Assembly: GCF_025857195.1 (NCBI RefSeq)
Contig: NZ_CP109787.1
Location: forward strand, 1,429,501-1,493,500
Reading direction: 5' to 3'
Length of the DNA stretch: 64,000 nt
Source of the DNA: Leisingera thetidis
GTDB taxonomy: Bacteria > Pseudomonadota > Alphaproteobacteria > Rhodobacterales > Rhodobacteraceae
Numbering within the stretch: position 1 is the first letter of the stretch; the number at the start of each line of letters is the position of its first letter. A program made the translations under genes and the position numbers. Shown piece by piece: positions 1-9,423 of the stretch. A model generated the notes under the pieces. The model saw only the letters and a program-made list of their open reading frames with translations, ran no database searches and had not been told where the DNA came from.

Positions 1-248
1 TTTTTGCGTTGCGGGCGACATTATGGTCGCCGGACAGGGGCGTCAACCTGCAAACGTGTCAAAAAAGGGCCGCACGGGGACATTTTCTTGCTCGCACCCG
101 GGGGTGCGGCGAAATTTCCGCGAAAATGCGCCGCCGCTGCGGGCCGGAATCGTTCAAAACCGGCACGGGCGTGTCCCGTTTGTGCCAGATCGGCTGTCTC
201 TCAGCGGGCAAGCTCAACCCAAAAGAGTTCGCAGGGAAGGATGCATGC

Positions 249-1100
249 ATGGTTCAACTCAGTGATCTGGTGGATCTGGGCCGCTATCCGATCGACCGGC
301 CCGGCTCCAAGGCGTATGCGCGGCTGCTGGCGGATCTGCAGCGGGATCTGCAGGCCGACGGCTGCGCTGTGCTGCCCGGGTTCGTGCATCAGGACGGCAT
401 TGCCAGGCTGGCGGCCGAGGCCGATGCCGTGGCGGACAACGGCCACAGGTCCTTCAGCCGCACCAATGCCTATTTCAGCCAGGATGACAGCACGCTGCCG
501 CAGACCCATCCGGTGCGCCGGTTCTATGACCGCTCCAACGCCTTCATTCCGGCCGACAATTTCGGCGCCGGCAGCCCGCTGCGGGCGATTTACGAATTTG
601 CCGGGTTCATGCCCTTTATCCGCGAGGCCCTGGGAGAGCCGGAGGACAGGTTTTTCCGCTATGATGATCCGCTGGCTGATGTGATCATCAACATGGTCGA
701 GGAGGGGCAGGGCTTTCCCTGGCATTTCGACACCAACAATTACACCGTGACGCTGGCGATCCAGAACGGCGAAGCAGGCGGCGGATTCGAATATGCGCCG
801 ATGCTGCGCACCCCGTGCGACGAGAATTACGACGGGGTGGCGCGGGTGCTGGCCGGCGGCTCGCCGCTGGTGCGCAGGCTGATGCTGCAGCCGGGCGACC
901 TGCAGATTTTCCGCGGACGGTACTCGCTGCACCGGGTGGCGCCGGTCGAAGGCGCGCGGCGGCGTTATGTCGGCATCTTCTCCTTTGTCGAGAAGGCGGG
1001 CATGTGCGGCGGGGTGGAGCGCACCCGGCAGCTCTACGGGCGGGTGCTGCCCTGCCACTACGAGCGCGAGGGGCTGCGGGCCGACGCCCTGCGGGATTGA
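249..1100 (+). CDS. 2-oxoglutarate/Fe(II)-dependent oxygenase family protein
   Basis: A 283-residue protein with the jelly-roll dioxygenase metal triad. An HxD pair lies at H159 and D161 (WHFDTNNY), a distal histidine at about H228 (SLHRV), and arginines a few residues later can bind 2-oxoglutarate. The start at 249 is preferred over earlier in-frame codons because AGGGAAGG lies just upstream. It is followed after about 80 bases by a capsule-type glycosyltransferase gene on the same strand. The substrate cannot be told from sequence. The family hydroxylates small molecules or peptides, and modification of a surface sugar or metabolite is only a guess from the neighbour. Confidence 0.75.
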   Translation: MVQLSDLVDLGRYPIDRPGSKAYARLLADLQRDLQADGCAVLPGFVHQDGIARLAAEADAVADNGHRSFSRTNAYFSQDDSTLPQTHPVRRFYDRSNAFIPADNFGAGSPLRAIYEFAGFMPFIREALGEPEDRFFRYDDPLADVIINMVEEGQGFPWHFDTNNYTVTLAIQNGEAGGGFEYAPMLRTPCDENYDGVARVLAGGSPLVRRLMLQPGDLQIFRGRYSLHRVAPVEGARRRYVGIFSFVEKAGMCGGVERTRQLYGRVLPCHYEREGLRADALRD

Positions 1101-1180
1101 CCGGCCGGGCGGAATGGCTGGACCTGATGCGGCCGAATGGGATAATTGACCGGCAGAAAGTCTGTGCAGGAAGGCCGCAT

Positions 1181-2155
1181 TTGCCCAAAGTGATTGTCCA
1201 TGTGCGGCGCCAGCACGCCGATTGCGATCTGTCCCGCAGCTTTCTTGAGCTTTACGGCATCATTGTGCGGATGTTCCGGGAGCAGGGCTTGCAGGCGGAA
1301 AGCCGGGTGATGGATCCCGATATCAAAAGCGGTCTGCGGCATACCGGCGACCGGCGGTTCGAGGACGGCAACCTGCACATTCTGGATGACCAGCACTTGC
1401 AGATGCCCAATGTGCTGAACGGGTCGATGGCCTATCTGGAGGGGTACTGGCACCTGGATCCCAAAGGCACCCGGGGGTTCAGCTCCATCGGCGGCAAGCC
1501 GTTCCGCGCGGACATGATCCCCTACAGATACGCGGCGCAGTTCTATGGCAAGCTGCAGGCAAAATGGAAGGACACGCGCCGGACCCGCTACAGTCCGCCC
1601 CGCGAGAGGGAGACCATTCCCCCGGGGTGCATTTCGGTCTTTTTCCAGGGGGCGCACCCGTACCGGACAGGGGCGACATCATTCACCGACATTTCCATGC
1701 TGCAGGATGTCCTGCAGGGGGCTGGCGGGCGGCCGGTGCTGGTCAAGCCGCACCCAAGGCTGGCGGATATCGGAACCATGACCGAGCTTGCGGAGATTGC
1801 TGCCCGGGACAGCCGGGTGGTGATCACCGGGGCCAACATACACGACATTGTGGCGGCCAGCTGCGCGACGGTTTCGGTGAACTCCTCGGTGGCCATCGAA
1901 GGGTTCCTGCACCGCACGCCGGCTGTTCTCTACGGCGTGTCGGACTTTCATCACTTCGCGGAAACCATCACTGGGCCGGGGCAGTTCGCCGGTGCGCTGG
2001 ACCGCGCGCAGGCCCGCACCGGCGGCTATGCCCAGTTCCTGACCTGGTATTTCCGCAACAACTGCCTCGAAATCGGAGCACCCGGCCTGGAGCAGAAAAT
2101 CTGGGAGATCTTCGCCGGCGCCGGTTTCCCGCGGCAGCGGTTTGCCGCAGGCTGA
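1181..2155 (+). CDS. Capsule polysaccharide biosynthesis/export-type glycosyltransferase (KpsS/KpsC-like)
   Basis: The 324-residue protein ends in a region typical of capsule synthesis transferases. It has VKPHPR, followed about 50 residues later by a SVNSSVAIEGFLHRTPAV stretch, the usual nucleotide-sugar binding part of GT-B folds. I chose the TTG at 1181 because AGGAAGG lies six bases upstream. An in-frame ATG at 1127 is the alternative and has no comparable ribosome binding site. No other capsule genes are nearby, so this is an orphan transferase with unknown acceptor. It may be co-transcribed with the oxygenase upstream. Confidence 0.6.
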   Translation: MPKVIVHVRRQHADCDLSRSFLELYGIIVRMFREQGLQAESRVMDPDIKSGLRHTGDRRFEDGNLHILDDQHLQMPNVLNGSMAYLEGYWHLDPKGTRGFSSIGGKPFRADMIPYRYAAQFYGKLQAKWKDTRRTRYSPPRERETIPPGCISVFFQGAHPYRTGATSFTDISMLQDVLQGAGGRPVLVKPHPRLADIGTMTELAEIAARDSRVVITGANIHDIVAASCATVSVNSSVAIEGFLHRTPAVLYGVSDFHHFAETITGPGQFAGALDRAQARTGGYAQFLTWYFRNNCLEIGAPGLEQKIWEIFAGAGFPRQRFAAG

Positions 2156-2238
2156 GCGGCCAGCGGCTGCAAAAACCGGACGCCCCGGGGGAGGGCGCCC
2201 GGCGGGCCGGGCACAGCTTTGCTGCGGCGATGTGGGGA

Positions 2239-3228
2239 TCACTCCGTCAGCGCGTTGTGCCCGAAATAGAGGAACTCCTTGTCCATCCCCTGCACATCGG
2301 CTGCCGCCAGCGTGAGCGAGGCGCCCTCCAGCATGCTGAAGCTCTTCTGCTCCTGAACCCAGGCGTCCGCCGGCTGCAGGGTCGACAGCGTATAGGTGGT
2401 GGCCTCGGACAGGTAATGGGTGGGGATCACCGCCTTGGGCTGGATCCGCGCGACCAGCGCGTTGGCCTGGTCATAGGACAGGATGTGCTCGGAGCCGTCC
2501 ACCGGCAGGGTCAGCACGTCGATCCGTCCGACCGCCTCCCAGAACCCGTCGGCCGGATCGGGCCGGTTGTCGCCCCAGATCAGGGTGCGGATGCCGCCGG
2601 TCTCCACCACGTAGGTGACCATGTCCATGTGGCCCGGATTGTTGGGCGGGCAGGCGTCCACGCCGAATTCCGCCAGCGCGTCGGTCCAAGGATACCAGCC
2701 CGGCGCCACGCAGGCATGCTTGTCGGCGTAGCCGGTGATCCTGAGGTCGGCGAATTCGAACGTGCCGGCCATCCGGTCCAGCACCATGGTCGATTGCGGC
2801 CGGTCGATGGCGTCGTGGTCGAAATGGGTATGGGTGGACATGGTGATATCCACCAGCGTCTCCGGGAACTTCTGCTTGAACCACAGCCCCCAGGCGCCGG
2901 AGGGGTCATCGCGCCACGGATCAAACAGCACCGACGCGCCGCCGGGCGAGGTGATCTTGATGGCGCAGTGGCCGTAAAAATCGATCTTCACCTCGCCATC
3001 CGGGAAAGTCCCCGCGTTCTGCAGGCCGATCACATGGTTGTTGTTGCCGGGCTGCAGCCAGTCGGTCGATTGCGCCTGGGCGCTGGCGCTGCCCAGCAGG
3101 CTGGCGGCAGATCCGACCCCGGCAGCGCCCGCCGCCCTGAAGAAGCTGCGCCGCGACAGCCCCGGTGCAAGGTCGTCGCGGCGCCCGTCCAGCCGGGCCG
3201 GTTTCAGGTTGTTCCTTTTCTCATCCAT
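2239..3228 (-). CDS. Tat-exported metallo-beta-lactamase-fold hydrolase
   Basis: 329 residues. The N-terminus carries a twin-arginine signal (LSRRSFFRAAGAAG) followed by a hydrophobic stretch ending ASAQA, so export in folded form to the periplasm is likely. The body has the metal motif THTHFDHDAID near residues 130-140 and an early FYGHCAIKI strand, as in UlaG-like lactonases and other COG2220-type hydrolases. The start at 3228 has GGGAGGCAAGAC upstream and places the Tat motif correctly. An extended reading frame to 3501 exists but lacks this support. Substrate unknown. It points away from the transglycosylase gene. Confidence 0.75.
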   Translation of the reverse strand: MDEKRNNLKPARLDGRRDDLAPGLSRRSFFRAAGAAGVGSAASLLGSASAQAQSTDWLQPGNNNHVIGLQNAGTFPDGEVKIDFYGHCAIKITSPGGASVLFDPWRDDPSGAWGLWFKQKFPETLVDITMSTHTHFDHDAIDRPQSTMVLDRMAGTFEFADLRITGYADKHACVAPGWYPWTDALAEFGVDACPPNNPGHMDMVTYVVETGGIRTLIWGDNRPDPADGFWEAVGRIDVLTLPVDGSEHILSYDQANALVARIQPKAVIPTHYLSEATTYTLSTLQPADAWVQEQKSFSMLEGASLTLAAADVQGMDKEFLYFGHNALTE

Positions 3229-3490
3229 TGGTCTTGCCTCCCTGTTTTGATGCCTTGCCCGCACTGGCGGGGCTGCAGACAGGCTAGGCGAGGCCGGGCC
3301 CAAGGGGTGCCCCGGAAGTTTATGGGGAAAACAGGGGGGCAGCCCCCCTATTCGAGGCGCAGGGGCACGGCGGCAGGTCTCCGCTGTGGCGGATTTCCGG
3401 GCCTTGGCGGCGGTGCCGGATTCTGGCAGCCTGTCTGCAAACGACCCGGCAGCAACGGGCAGCACAGCACTCAGCGGAACAGGCAGCGGC

Positions 3491-4648
3491 ATGAGCATCA
3501 CACGGCGTCACTTCGGATTTGGTCTTGCGGCCTTCGGGCTCACGGCCTGCAGCGGGGCTGTCCCTTCGGGCAGCGGCACCAGCGGCTCCAGCGGGGCCGC
3601 CGGCCTGCCCGCAGACCTGCGCCCCGCGGCCAATGCGGGCTATGACGCCTGGGTCGCCGGCTTCCGCACCCGGGCGGAGGCCAGAGGCATTTCCCAGGCC
3701 ACCCTGCGCGCGGCGTTCCGCGGTGCGGGCTATCTGCCGGGTGTCGTCAAGCGCGACCGCAACCAGACGGAATTCAAGCGCAGCCTGGAGGACTACCTGT
3801 CCATCGCGGTCTCGGACGAGCGGCTGTCCAAGGGCCGCGCCGCCTTTGCCCGCCACCAGTCCACGCTGCGGGCGCTGGAGCGCGCCTATGGCGTCGATGC
3901 GGAAATCATCTGCGCGATCTGGGGGCTGGAAAGCTTTTACGGCGAGCGCCGCGGCAATGTGCCGGTGATTTCAGCCACCTCGACGCTGGCCTATGACGGG
4001 CGGCGCGGGGCGTTTTTCGAAAAACAGCTGCTGGCGGCGCTCAGGATCCTGCAGAACGGCGACATCACGCCGGCGCGGATGACCGGCAGCTGGGCCGGCG
4101 CCATGGGGCACACCCAGTTCATCCCGACCTCCTACCAGGCGTTTGCAGTGGATTTCACCGGCGATGGCCGCCGCGACATCTGGTCGGAGGATCCCGCCGA
4201 CGCGCTCGCCTCCACCGCCGCCTACCTGCAGCGCAACGGCTGGGCGCGCGGCGTCAAATGGGGCGGCGAGGCCGGCGCGCCCGGCACCCCCGCGGGCCGC
4301 ATCATCCAGCCGCAGCCGGGCGGGCCGCAGTTTGCCGTCACCGGCAACTTCAACGCCATCAAGCGCTACAACAATTCCGATTCCTACGCGATCGGGGTGG
4401 GCCATCTGGCCGACCGCATCGCCGGCGGCGGTCCGCTGCGGGCCGGTTTTCCGCCGGATCAGTACGGGCTGACCAAGAATGACCGCATCGCGCTGCAAAA
4501 GCGCCTGACCGCCAAGGGTTTCGACACCGGCGGCGCCGACGGGGTGCTGGGGCCAAAGAGCCGCGCCGCGATCAGCGCCTACCAGTCCAGCCGCGGAGTG
4601 CCCGCCACCGGAGAGCCGTCCCAGGCGCTGCTGAACAGTCTCCTCTAG
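3491..4648 (+). CDS. Lytic murein transglycosylase, MltB/SltB family, with C-terminal peptidoglycan-binding domain
   Basis: A 385-residue cell-wall enzyme that cleaves peptidoglycan glycan strands to 1,6-anhydro products. The N-terminus has paired arginines and a lipobox (GLTAC), so it is probably a lipoprotein. The catalytic glutamate is E147 in IWGLESFYGE. The following GNVPVISATSTLAYDGRR and GSWAGAMGHTQFIPTSY stretches are hallmarks of the MltB domain. The last 65 residues form a PG_binding_1 repeat (LQKRLTAKGFDTGGADGVLG). The ATG at 3491 sits directly before the signal. Confidence 0.92.
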   Translation: MSITRRHFGFGLAAFGLTACSGAVPSGSGTSGSSGAAGLPADLRPAANAGYDAWVAGFRTRAEARGISQATLRAAFRGAGYLPGVVKRDRNQTEFKRSLEDYLSIAVSDERLSKGRAAFARHQSTLRALERAYGVDAEIICAIWGLESFYGERRGNVPVISATSTLAYDGRRGAFFEKQLLAALRILQNGDITPARMTGSWAGAMGHTQFIPTSYQAFAVDFTGDGRRDIWSEDPADALASTAAYLQRNGWARGVKWGGEAGAPGTPAGRIIQPQPGGPQFAVTGNFNAIKRYNNSDSYAIGVGHLADRIAGGGPLRAGFPPDQYGLTKNDRIALQKRLTAKGFDTGGADGVLGPKSRAAISAYQSSRGVPATGEPSQALLNSLL

Positions 4649-4713
4649 GCGGCGGCACCTCGGGAAACGCTGCGGATAAAGGCGCTGCCCGGCCCCGGCC
4701 GCGCGGGCTCAGC

Positions 4714-5709
4714 TCATTCGGAGCGGATGCGCGCCGGGTGCTGCTCCGCCGAACTCAGCGCAATCAGATGCTGGCGCAGGTTCTCGCGGCGGCTCAGCCC
4801 CAGTTTCTGGCGGATGTTGTTGCGGTGGAAGTCAATGGTGCTGGTCCCGCGCCCGAGGGCGGCGGCGATCTCCTTGGTGGTGCGGCCCATCATGATCAGC
4901 TGCATGATCTCGGTCTCCGCAGGCGTCAGCCGTTCCAGCGTCTCCGCCAGCCTGGAGGAGAGGGCCGAGGTGATGTTTTTCAGGTTGTCCTCGATCATCA
5001 TGAGATAGGCGCTCTGCAGGTCCCGATCCGCATCCAGATGGCGGAGCTTGGCGATATAGGGCAGCACCATCCCCTTGATCTGCTGCACGATCTGCTGCTC
5101 GGTCTCGTGGCGGGAGGCCTCCACATTGTCGATCAGCACCCGCAGTGCGGTATTGGCATCCTCCAGCGCCTCGGTGCGGCGCCTTATGGTGTCCTCGCGC
5201 GCCCGCACGGTCTCGCGCAGCTCTGCCTGGGCCTGCTTGCGTTGGGCAACCTCCAGCAGCAGCGCCAGATCGCCCTCGACCACGCGGCAGAACTCCTGCA
5301 ACCCCTTGCGGAACATCAGCGCGCGCTTGTTGCGCCGCGTGTCCAGCACGCAGATGGTGCCGTAGACCTCCCCGTCGGGCCATTTGATCGGATAGCCGAT
5401 GTAAAAGGACATGGCATGCTCCATGTCCTCGTTGTCCCGCCAGCGCGGCTCGCACCGGGCGTCCTCGACCACCAGTTCGCCGTCGGCCTCAATCACGCCG
5501 AAGCAATAGAGCTTTTCATTCAGGTGGTATGTGCGGCCCGGGTAATAGGGGGTGTTCCCGGCCGAGTTCGACACTTTCACCCGGTGATCCCTGTCCACCG
5601 TCGCCATGATCAGCGCGGCAGGCACATCGGTGAGTTCCGCCACCAGGTCCACCACCCGCTGCCATTTGGCCTGGGTGTCCGGCGGGATCGGGGGCTTGTC
5701 TGTTGTCAT
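4714..5709 (-). CDS. GAF-domain LuxR-type transcriptional regulator
   Basis: A 331-residue soluble regulator. Residues about 10-160 form a GAF-like sensor (PIKWPDGEVYGTICVLDTR). A coiled segment of about 100 residues follows. A LuxR-type helix-turn-helix occupies the last 65 residues (LTPAETEIMQLIMMGRTTKEIAAALGRGTSTIDFHRNNIRQKLGL). It has no acyl-homoserine-lactone binding domain and no phospho-acceptor receiver. It is followed in the same direction, about 70 bases apart, by a response regulator and histidine kinase that read the same way, so the three may act on one target. The divergent TRAP transporter is the most obvious candidate. The ligand is unknown. Confidence 0.8.
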   Translation of the reverse strand: MTTDKPPIPPDTQAKWQRVVDLVAELTDVPAALIMATVDRDHRVKVSNSAGNTPYYPGRTYHLNEKLYCFGVIEADGELVVEDARCEPRWRDNEDMEHAMSFYIGYPIKWPDGEVYGTICVLDTRRNKRALMFRKGLQEFCRVVEGDLALLLEVAQRKQAQAELRETVRAREDTIRRRTEALEDANTALRVLIDNVEASRHETEQQIVQQIKGMVLPYIAKLRHLDADRDLQSAYLMMIEDNLKNITSALSSRLAETLERLTPAETEIMQLIMMGRTTKEIAAALGRGTSTIDFHRNNIRQKLGLSRRENLRQHLIALSSAEQHPARIRSE

Positions 5710-5779
5710 GGCACGGCTCCTTGGCCCGGAAGGCTAGGGCAGGGGCCGCGGATCACCAAGAAAATACCGGGGCAAAGGG

Positions 5780-6424
5780 TCAGAACCCGGCGCCGGTCCC
5801 CTGCAGCACGCCATGCTCCAGCGCATAGCGCGTCAGCCCGGCGGTGGAGGAGATGCCCAGCTTGCGCTTGATGTTCTTGCGGTGCGTCTCGACGGTCCGG
5901 ACCGAGATATCCAGCGCCAATGCGACTTCCTTGTTGGACTTGCCCTGCGCCAGCTCCAGCAGGATGGTCTGCTCGCGCCCGGTGAGCGCCTCGCGGGCCT
6001 CGTCCCCCTTGGGCTTCAAGGAGCCGGCCGCGCCGGTGCACAGATAGGTCTGCCCCTCCATCACCGCGTCGATCGCCTGTTTGATCTCTTCCGTCGGCAC
6101 ATCCTTCAGCACATAGCCCATGGCACCATGGCTGAGCGCGGTGGAGATGTATTCGGCGCTGTCATGCATCGACAGGATCAGGATGCGGGTGCCAGGGTGC
6201 TGCTCCAGGATGATCTCGGTGGCGCTGAGACCGCCGAGCTTGGGCATGTTCAGATCCATCAGCACCACATCGGGCGCCAGTGCGCCCATCCGGTCCACGG
6301 CATCGCGCCCGTCGGTCAAGGAGCCGACAACCTCGATATCGTCATAGTTTTCAAGGATCGACTGGATGCCCTCGGCCACCATCGGGTGGTCATCCACGAT
6401 CAGAACTTTCACCGGATCAGCCAT
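5780..6424 (-). CDS. NarL/FixJ-type two-component response regulator
   Basis: 214 residues. The receiver domain has the acidic pocket DD at residues 11-12, the phospho-acceptor D57 (VVLMDLNMP) and a conserved lysine in GYVLKD. The C-terminal LuxR helix-turn-helix reads LTGREQTILLELAQGKSNKEVALALDISVRTVETHRKNIKRKLGI. The start at 6424 (MADPVKV) is preferred over the GTG-like upstream option. The partner kinase lies immediately upstream in the same transcript with a 63-base gap. Confidence 0.9.
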   Translation of the reverse strand: MADPVKVLIVDDHPMVAEGIQSILENYDDIEVVGSLTDGRDAVDRMGALAPDVVLMDLNMPKLGGLSATEIILEQHPGTRILILSMHDSAEYISTALSHGAMGYVLKDVPTEEIKQAIDAVMEGQTYLCTGAAGSLKPKGDEAREALTGREQTILLELAQGKSNKEVALALDISVRTVETHRKNIKRKLGISSTAGLTRYALEHGVLQGTGAGF

Positions 6425-6487
6425 ATTCCCCCTCAAGACAGCCTTCCATTTCCAAGAGACCCCGCAAGCCGCCGCATCCTCCCCCGG

Positions 6488-7957
6488 TCACGGCAATTGC
6501 GCAGGCGTTCCCTCCTCGCCAGGCGGCAGCAGGTGGCTCAGAGGCAGGCTTGCCTCGATCACGGTGCCGCTTTGGGTGCCACGTGATGACAGAATGCGCA
6601 GCGTGCCGTCAAGCTGCTCGATCCGCTCCTGCATGTTGCGCAGCCCGATCCCGGGGCCGGAGCGGGCATCGCGCGGCGGCAATCCGCGGCCGTTGTCGGT
6701 GATCCGCATGGTGGCGCCCTTGGTATGGCCGCGCAGGTCGATGCTGACCTTGGTCGCCTCGGCGTGGCGCTCGATATTGGTCAGCGCCTCCTGGGCGATG
6801 CGGTACAGCGCGATCTTGGCGTCCTGGTCCAGCCGGTTGCGGAACACCACGGTGGAGAACGCCGTCTCGATGCCGGTGCGGGCGGCAAAATCATCCGTCA
6901 GCGCCTTCAGCGCCGGGCCGAGGCCGAGGTCGTCCAGCACCCCGGGACGCAGGTCGCGGCTGATCCGGCGCACTTCGGTGATGGCGGTGAGCAGGCTTTC
7001 GGTGCCTTTCTCCAGCGGCGCCGCGGCACCGTCGCCGTCGCCGCGGGCCAGGCGGCGGCGGGTGTTGTCCAGCGCATAGCGCACGCCGACCAGAAGCTGG
7101 CTGATGCCGTCATGCAATTCGCGCGCCACCCGGCCGCGCTCCTCTTCCTGGGCGTCGAACACCCGCTGGGTCAGCTCCTTCAGCTTGGCATCCGCCAGCC
7201 GCCGCTCGCGGATGTTCAGGAACATGCCGGAGGCAAACACCAGCCCCAGCGATATCAGGGTGATGCCGCCGATATAGAGGAACGTGCGCCGTACCCGCGC
7301 CTCCACCTCGGCGCGCGAGGCGGCCACCGTGGCCAGCACGTCGTCGATGAACACGCCGGTGCCGATCGCCCATTGCCAGTCCTGCAGGCCCAGCACATAG
7401 GCGATCATCTGCGCCTCTTCCCCGGTCGAGGGCTTTTCCCAGGTGAAACTGTGCCAGCCGGCCCCGTCGCGGGCGAGGCGGATGAACTCATCCACCACCG
7501 GCACGCCTGCGCTGTCGGTCAGGCCCGCCCAGTTGCGGTTGATGAACTCGGTCTGCCGCGGGCTCACCAGGTTGATGCCGTCATAGTCGTAGACAAAGAA
7601 GAACCCGTCCTTGCCGTAGATCATCGCGCTGAGGATCTGGGTGACCCGCTCCTTGGCCTCGGCATCATCCGGCGCGGCCAGGCCGTAGATATGGGCAAAG
7701 CCGTTGCGCGCCTGGGTCACGTAGTTGCGCAGCTCCGCTTTTTTGGCCTCCAGCAGCTGCAGCTCCAGCGCCTGGATCTCGCGTTCCGCCAGCGCGCGCG
7801 ACTGGTAGCCCACCAGAACCGCAATCGCGGTGCCCGCCACGATCAGCGGCAGGGTCATCAAGAGCGAGAGTTTCTGCGCATAAGTGGGACGCAGAAGAGG
7901 TTGGAACAGGCGCATCGGCAGGGCCCCGGAATTGGTCAGATTCTTGTACCGAATCAT
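6488..7957 (-). CDS. Cache-domain sensor histidine kinase (NarX/DegS-type HisKA_3)
   Basis: A membrane sensor kinase of about 489 residues. An N-terminal membrane helix (LLMTLPLIVAGTAIAVLVG) precedes a periplasmic single-Cache domain (DGFFFVYDYDGINLVSPRQTE and WQWAIGTGVFIDDV). A second membrane helix and a HisKA_3 phospho-acceptor (RVARELHDGISQLLVGVRYAL, near residue 280) follow, then an HATPase_c domain with N and G boxes (EALTNIERHA, DNGRGLPP, GIGLRNMQERI). The start is uncertain: 7957 and 7915 both lack a strong ribosome site. Cache sensors of this type commonly bind small organic acids, which fits the divergent TRAP uptake genes. Confidence 0.85.
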   Translation of the reverse strand: MIRYKNLTNSGALPMRLFQPLLRPTYAQKLSLLMTLPLIVAGTAIAVLVGYQSRALAEREIQALELQLLEAKKAELRNYVTQARNGFAHIYGLAAPDDAEAKERVTQILSAMIYGKDGFFFVYDYDGINLVSPRQTEFINRNWAGLTDSAGVPVVDEFIRLARDGAGWHSFTWEKPSTGEEAQMIAYVLGLQDWQWAIGTGVFIDDVLATVAASRAEVEARVRRTFLYIGGITLISLGLVFASGMFLNIRERRLADAKLKELTQRVFDAQEEERGRVARELHDGISQLLVGVRYALDNTRRRLARGDGDGAAAPLEKGTESLLTAITEVRRISRDLRPGVLDDLGLGPALKALTDDFAARTGIETAFSTVVFRNRLDQDAKIALYRIAQEALTNIERHAEATKVSIDLRGHTKGATMRITDNGRGLPPRDARSGPGIGLRNMQERIEQLDGTLRILSSRGTQSGTVIEASLPLSHLLPPGEEGTPAQLP

Positions 7958-8198
7958 TGCGCAGCCGCCCAGAGGAATCAAAGTGGCACGACACGATTGC
8001 GCCCTTGGCGTGTCCTGCCAATTGACGATTCGCGCCAGAAATGCGCCAACTTTCCCCGTGCAGCCCGGAAAAACGTGCCGTTCTACGCAGTAGTAGGTAT
8101 TCACATAAAATCCGCCGCCGCTAGGCTGGCCGCACTCGAACCGATCCGCCCGGGGGGAACACCCGGGCAATCCGAATTGATAATGGGAGGAATAATAA

Positions 8199-9281
8199 AT
8201 GGATCGCCGTTCTTTTCTGAAGACATCCGCACTGGGCGGGTCCGCAGCAGCCGCCGGCACCCTGGCGGCTCCGGCCTATGCCCAGGGCAACCGCACCTTG
8301 ACGATGGTCACCACCTGGGGCCGCGGTCTGGCCGGTGTGCATGATTCCGCACAGTATGTGGCCGACACCATCACCGCCATGTCCGACGGCGCCCTGACCG
8401 TCGACCTCAAGGCGGCCGGCGAACTGGTCGGCGCGTTCGAAGTGTTCGACGCCGTGACCGCAGGCCAGGCCGACATGTACCACGCCGCTGACTATTACTT
8501 CGTCAGCCAGCACCCCGCCTATGCCTATTTCACCGCGGTGCCCTTCGGCATGACCGCGCAGGAGCTGGTGAACTGGTACTACCACGGCGAAGGCCAGGCG
8601 CTGCATGACGAACTGGGCCAGATTTTCGGCCTGAAGTCCTTCATCGGCGGCAACACCGGCCCGCAGTCCGGCGGCTGGTTCAACAAGGAGATCAAGGGCC
8701 CCGAGGATTTCAATGGCCTGAAATTCCGGATGCCGGGCCTGGGCGGCAAGGCGCTGGGCAAGCTGGGCGCCTCGGTGCAGAACATTCCGGGTTCCGAAGT
8801 GTACCAGGCGCTGTCCTCCGGCGCCATCGACGGCACCGAGTGGATCGGCCCCTGGGCGGACGAGAAGGCCGGCTTCCAGGAAATCACCAAGACCTACTAC
8901 ACCGCGGGCTTCCACGAGCCGGGTGCGGCGCTGTCGGTTGCCACCAACCGCGATGTCTTTGAAGGCCTGTCGCCGGCCCATCAGAAAATCATCGAAACCG
9001 CATCCGCGGCCGGCCACCAGTGGAGCCTGGCGCAGTTCATGAACAACAACGGCGCCGCGCTGCAGCGTCTGCAGTCCGGCGGCGTCAAGACCCTGGAATT
9101 CCCGGACAGTGTCTGGGATGCCTTCGGCACCGCGACCAAGGAAACCCTGGACGAGTTCATGGGCGACGAGCTGTTTGCCAAGATCCGCAACAGCGTCGAA
9201 TCCTCGATGAAGGCCTCTTCCGGCTGGATCACCAAATCCGAAGGCGCCTACCGCACCCAGCGTGACCGCGTTCTCGGCTGA
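8199..9281 (+). CDS. TRAP transporter substrate-binding protein, DctP family (TakP-like)
   Basis: 360 residues. A Tat-type signal (MDRRSFLKTSALGG, ending PAYAQ) sends it to the periplasm. The body shows signature stretches of the alpha-keto-acid type TRAP binding proteins: AADYYFVSQHPAYAYFTAVPFGM, FRMPGLGGKALGKLG and AIDGTEWIGPW. A clear GGGAGG ribosome site lies nine bases before the ATG. It is the first gene of a binding protein-small permease-large permease operon and lies divergent from a Cache histidine kinase. 2-oxoacids are a plausible substrate from family resemblance only. Confidence 0.9.
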   Translation: MDRRSFLKTSALGGSAAAAGTLAAPAYAQGNRTLTMVTTWGRGLAGVHDSAQYVADTITAMSDGALTVDLKAAGELVGAFEVFDAVTAGQADMYHAADYYFVSQHPAYAYFTAVPFGMTAQELVNWYYHGEGQALHDELGQIFGLKSFIGGNTGPQSGGWFNKEIKGPEDFNGLKFRMPGLGGKALGKLGASVQNIPGSEVYQALSSGAIDGTEWIGPWADEKAGFQEITKTYYTAGFHEPGAALSVATNRDVFEGLSPAHQKIIETASAAGHQWSLAQFMNNNGAALQRLQSGGVKTLEFPDSVWDAFGTATKETLDEFMGDELFAKIRNSVESSMKASSGWITKSEGAYRTQRDRVLG

Positions 9282-9423
9282 TCCGTCTGACTGGACTTAA
9301 CCGGATCCTCCGCCGCCGCGCGGGGGGTCCACATGCAGTTGCAGACAGCGCGGGACGGCCGGCCGGAAGCGCCGTGTGCCCAACCCGCCGCCGCAGCTTC
9401 GCAGCAATCTTCCCGGGGGAAAC

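Noticed and set aside
4714..5709. GAF-LuxR protein as the missing acyl-homoserine-lactone receptor
   Set aside because: Its sensor part is a GAF domain and not the autoinducer-binding fold, and it lies 20 kb from luxI in core sequence.
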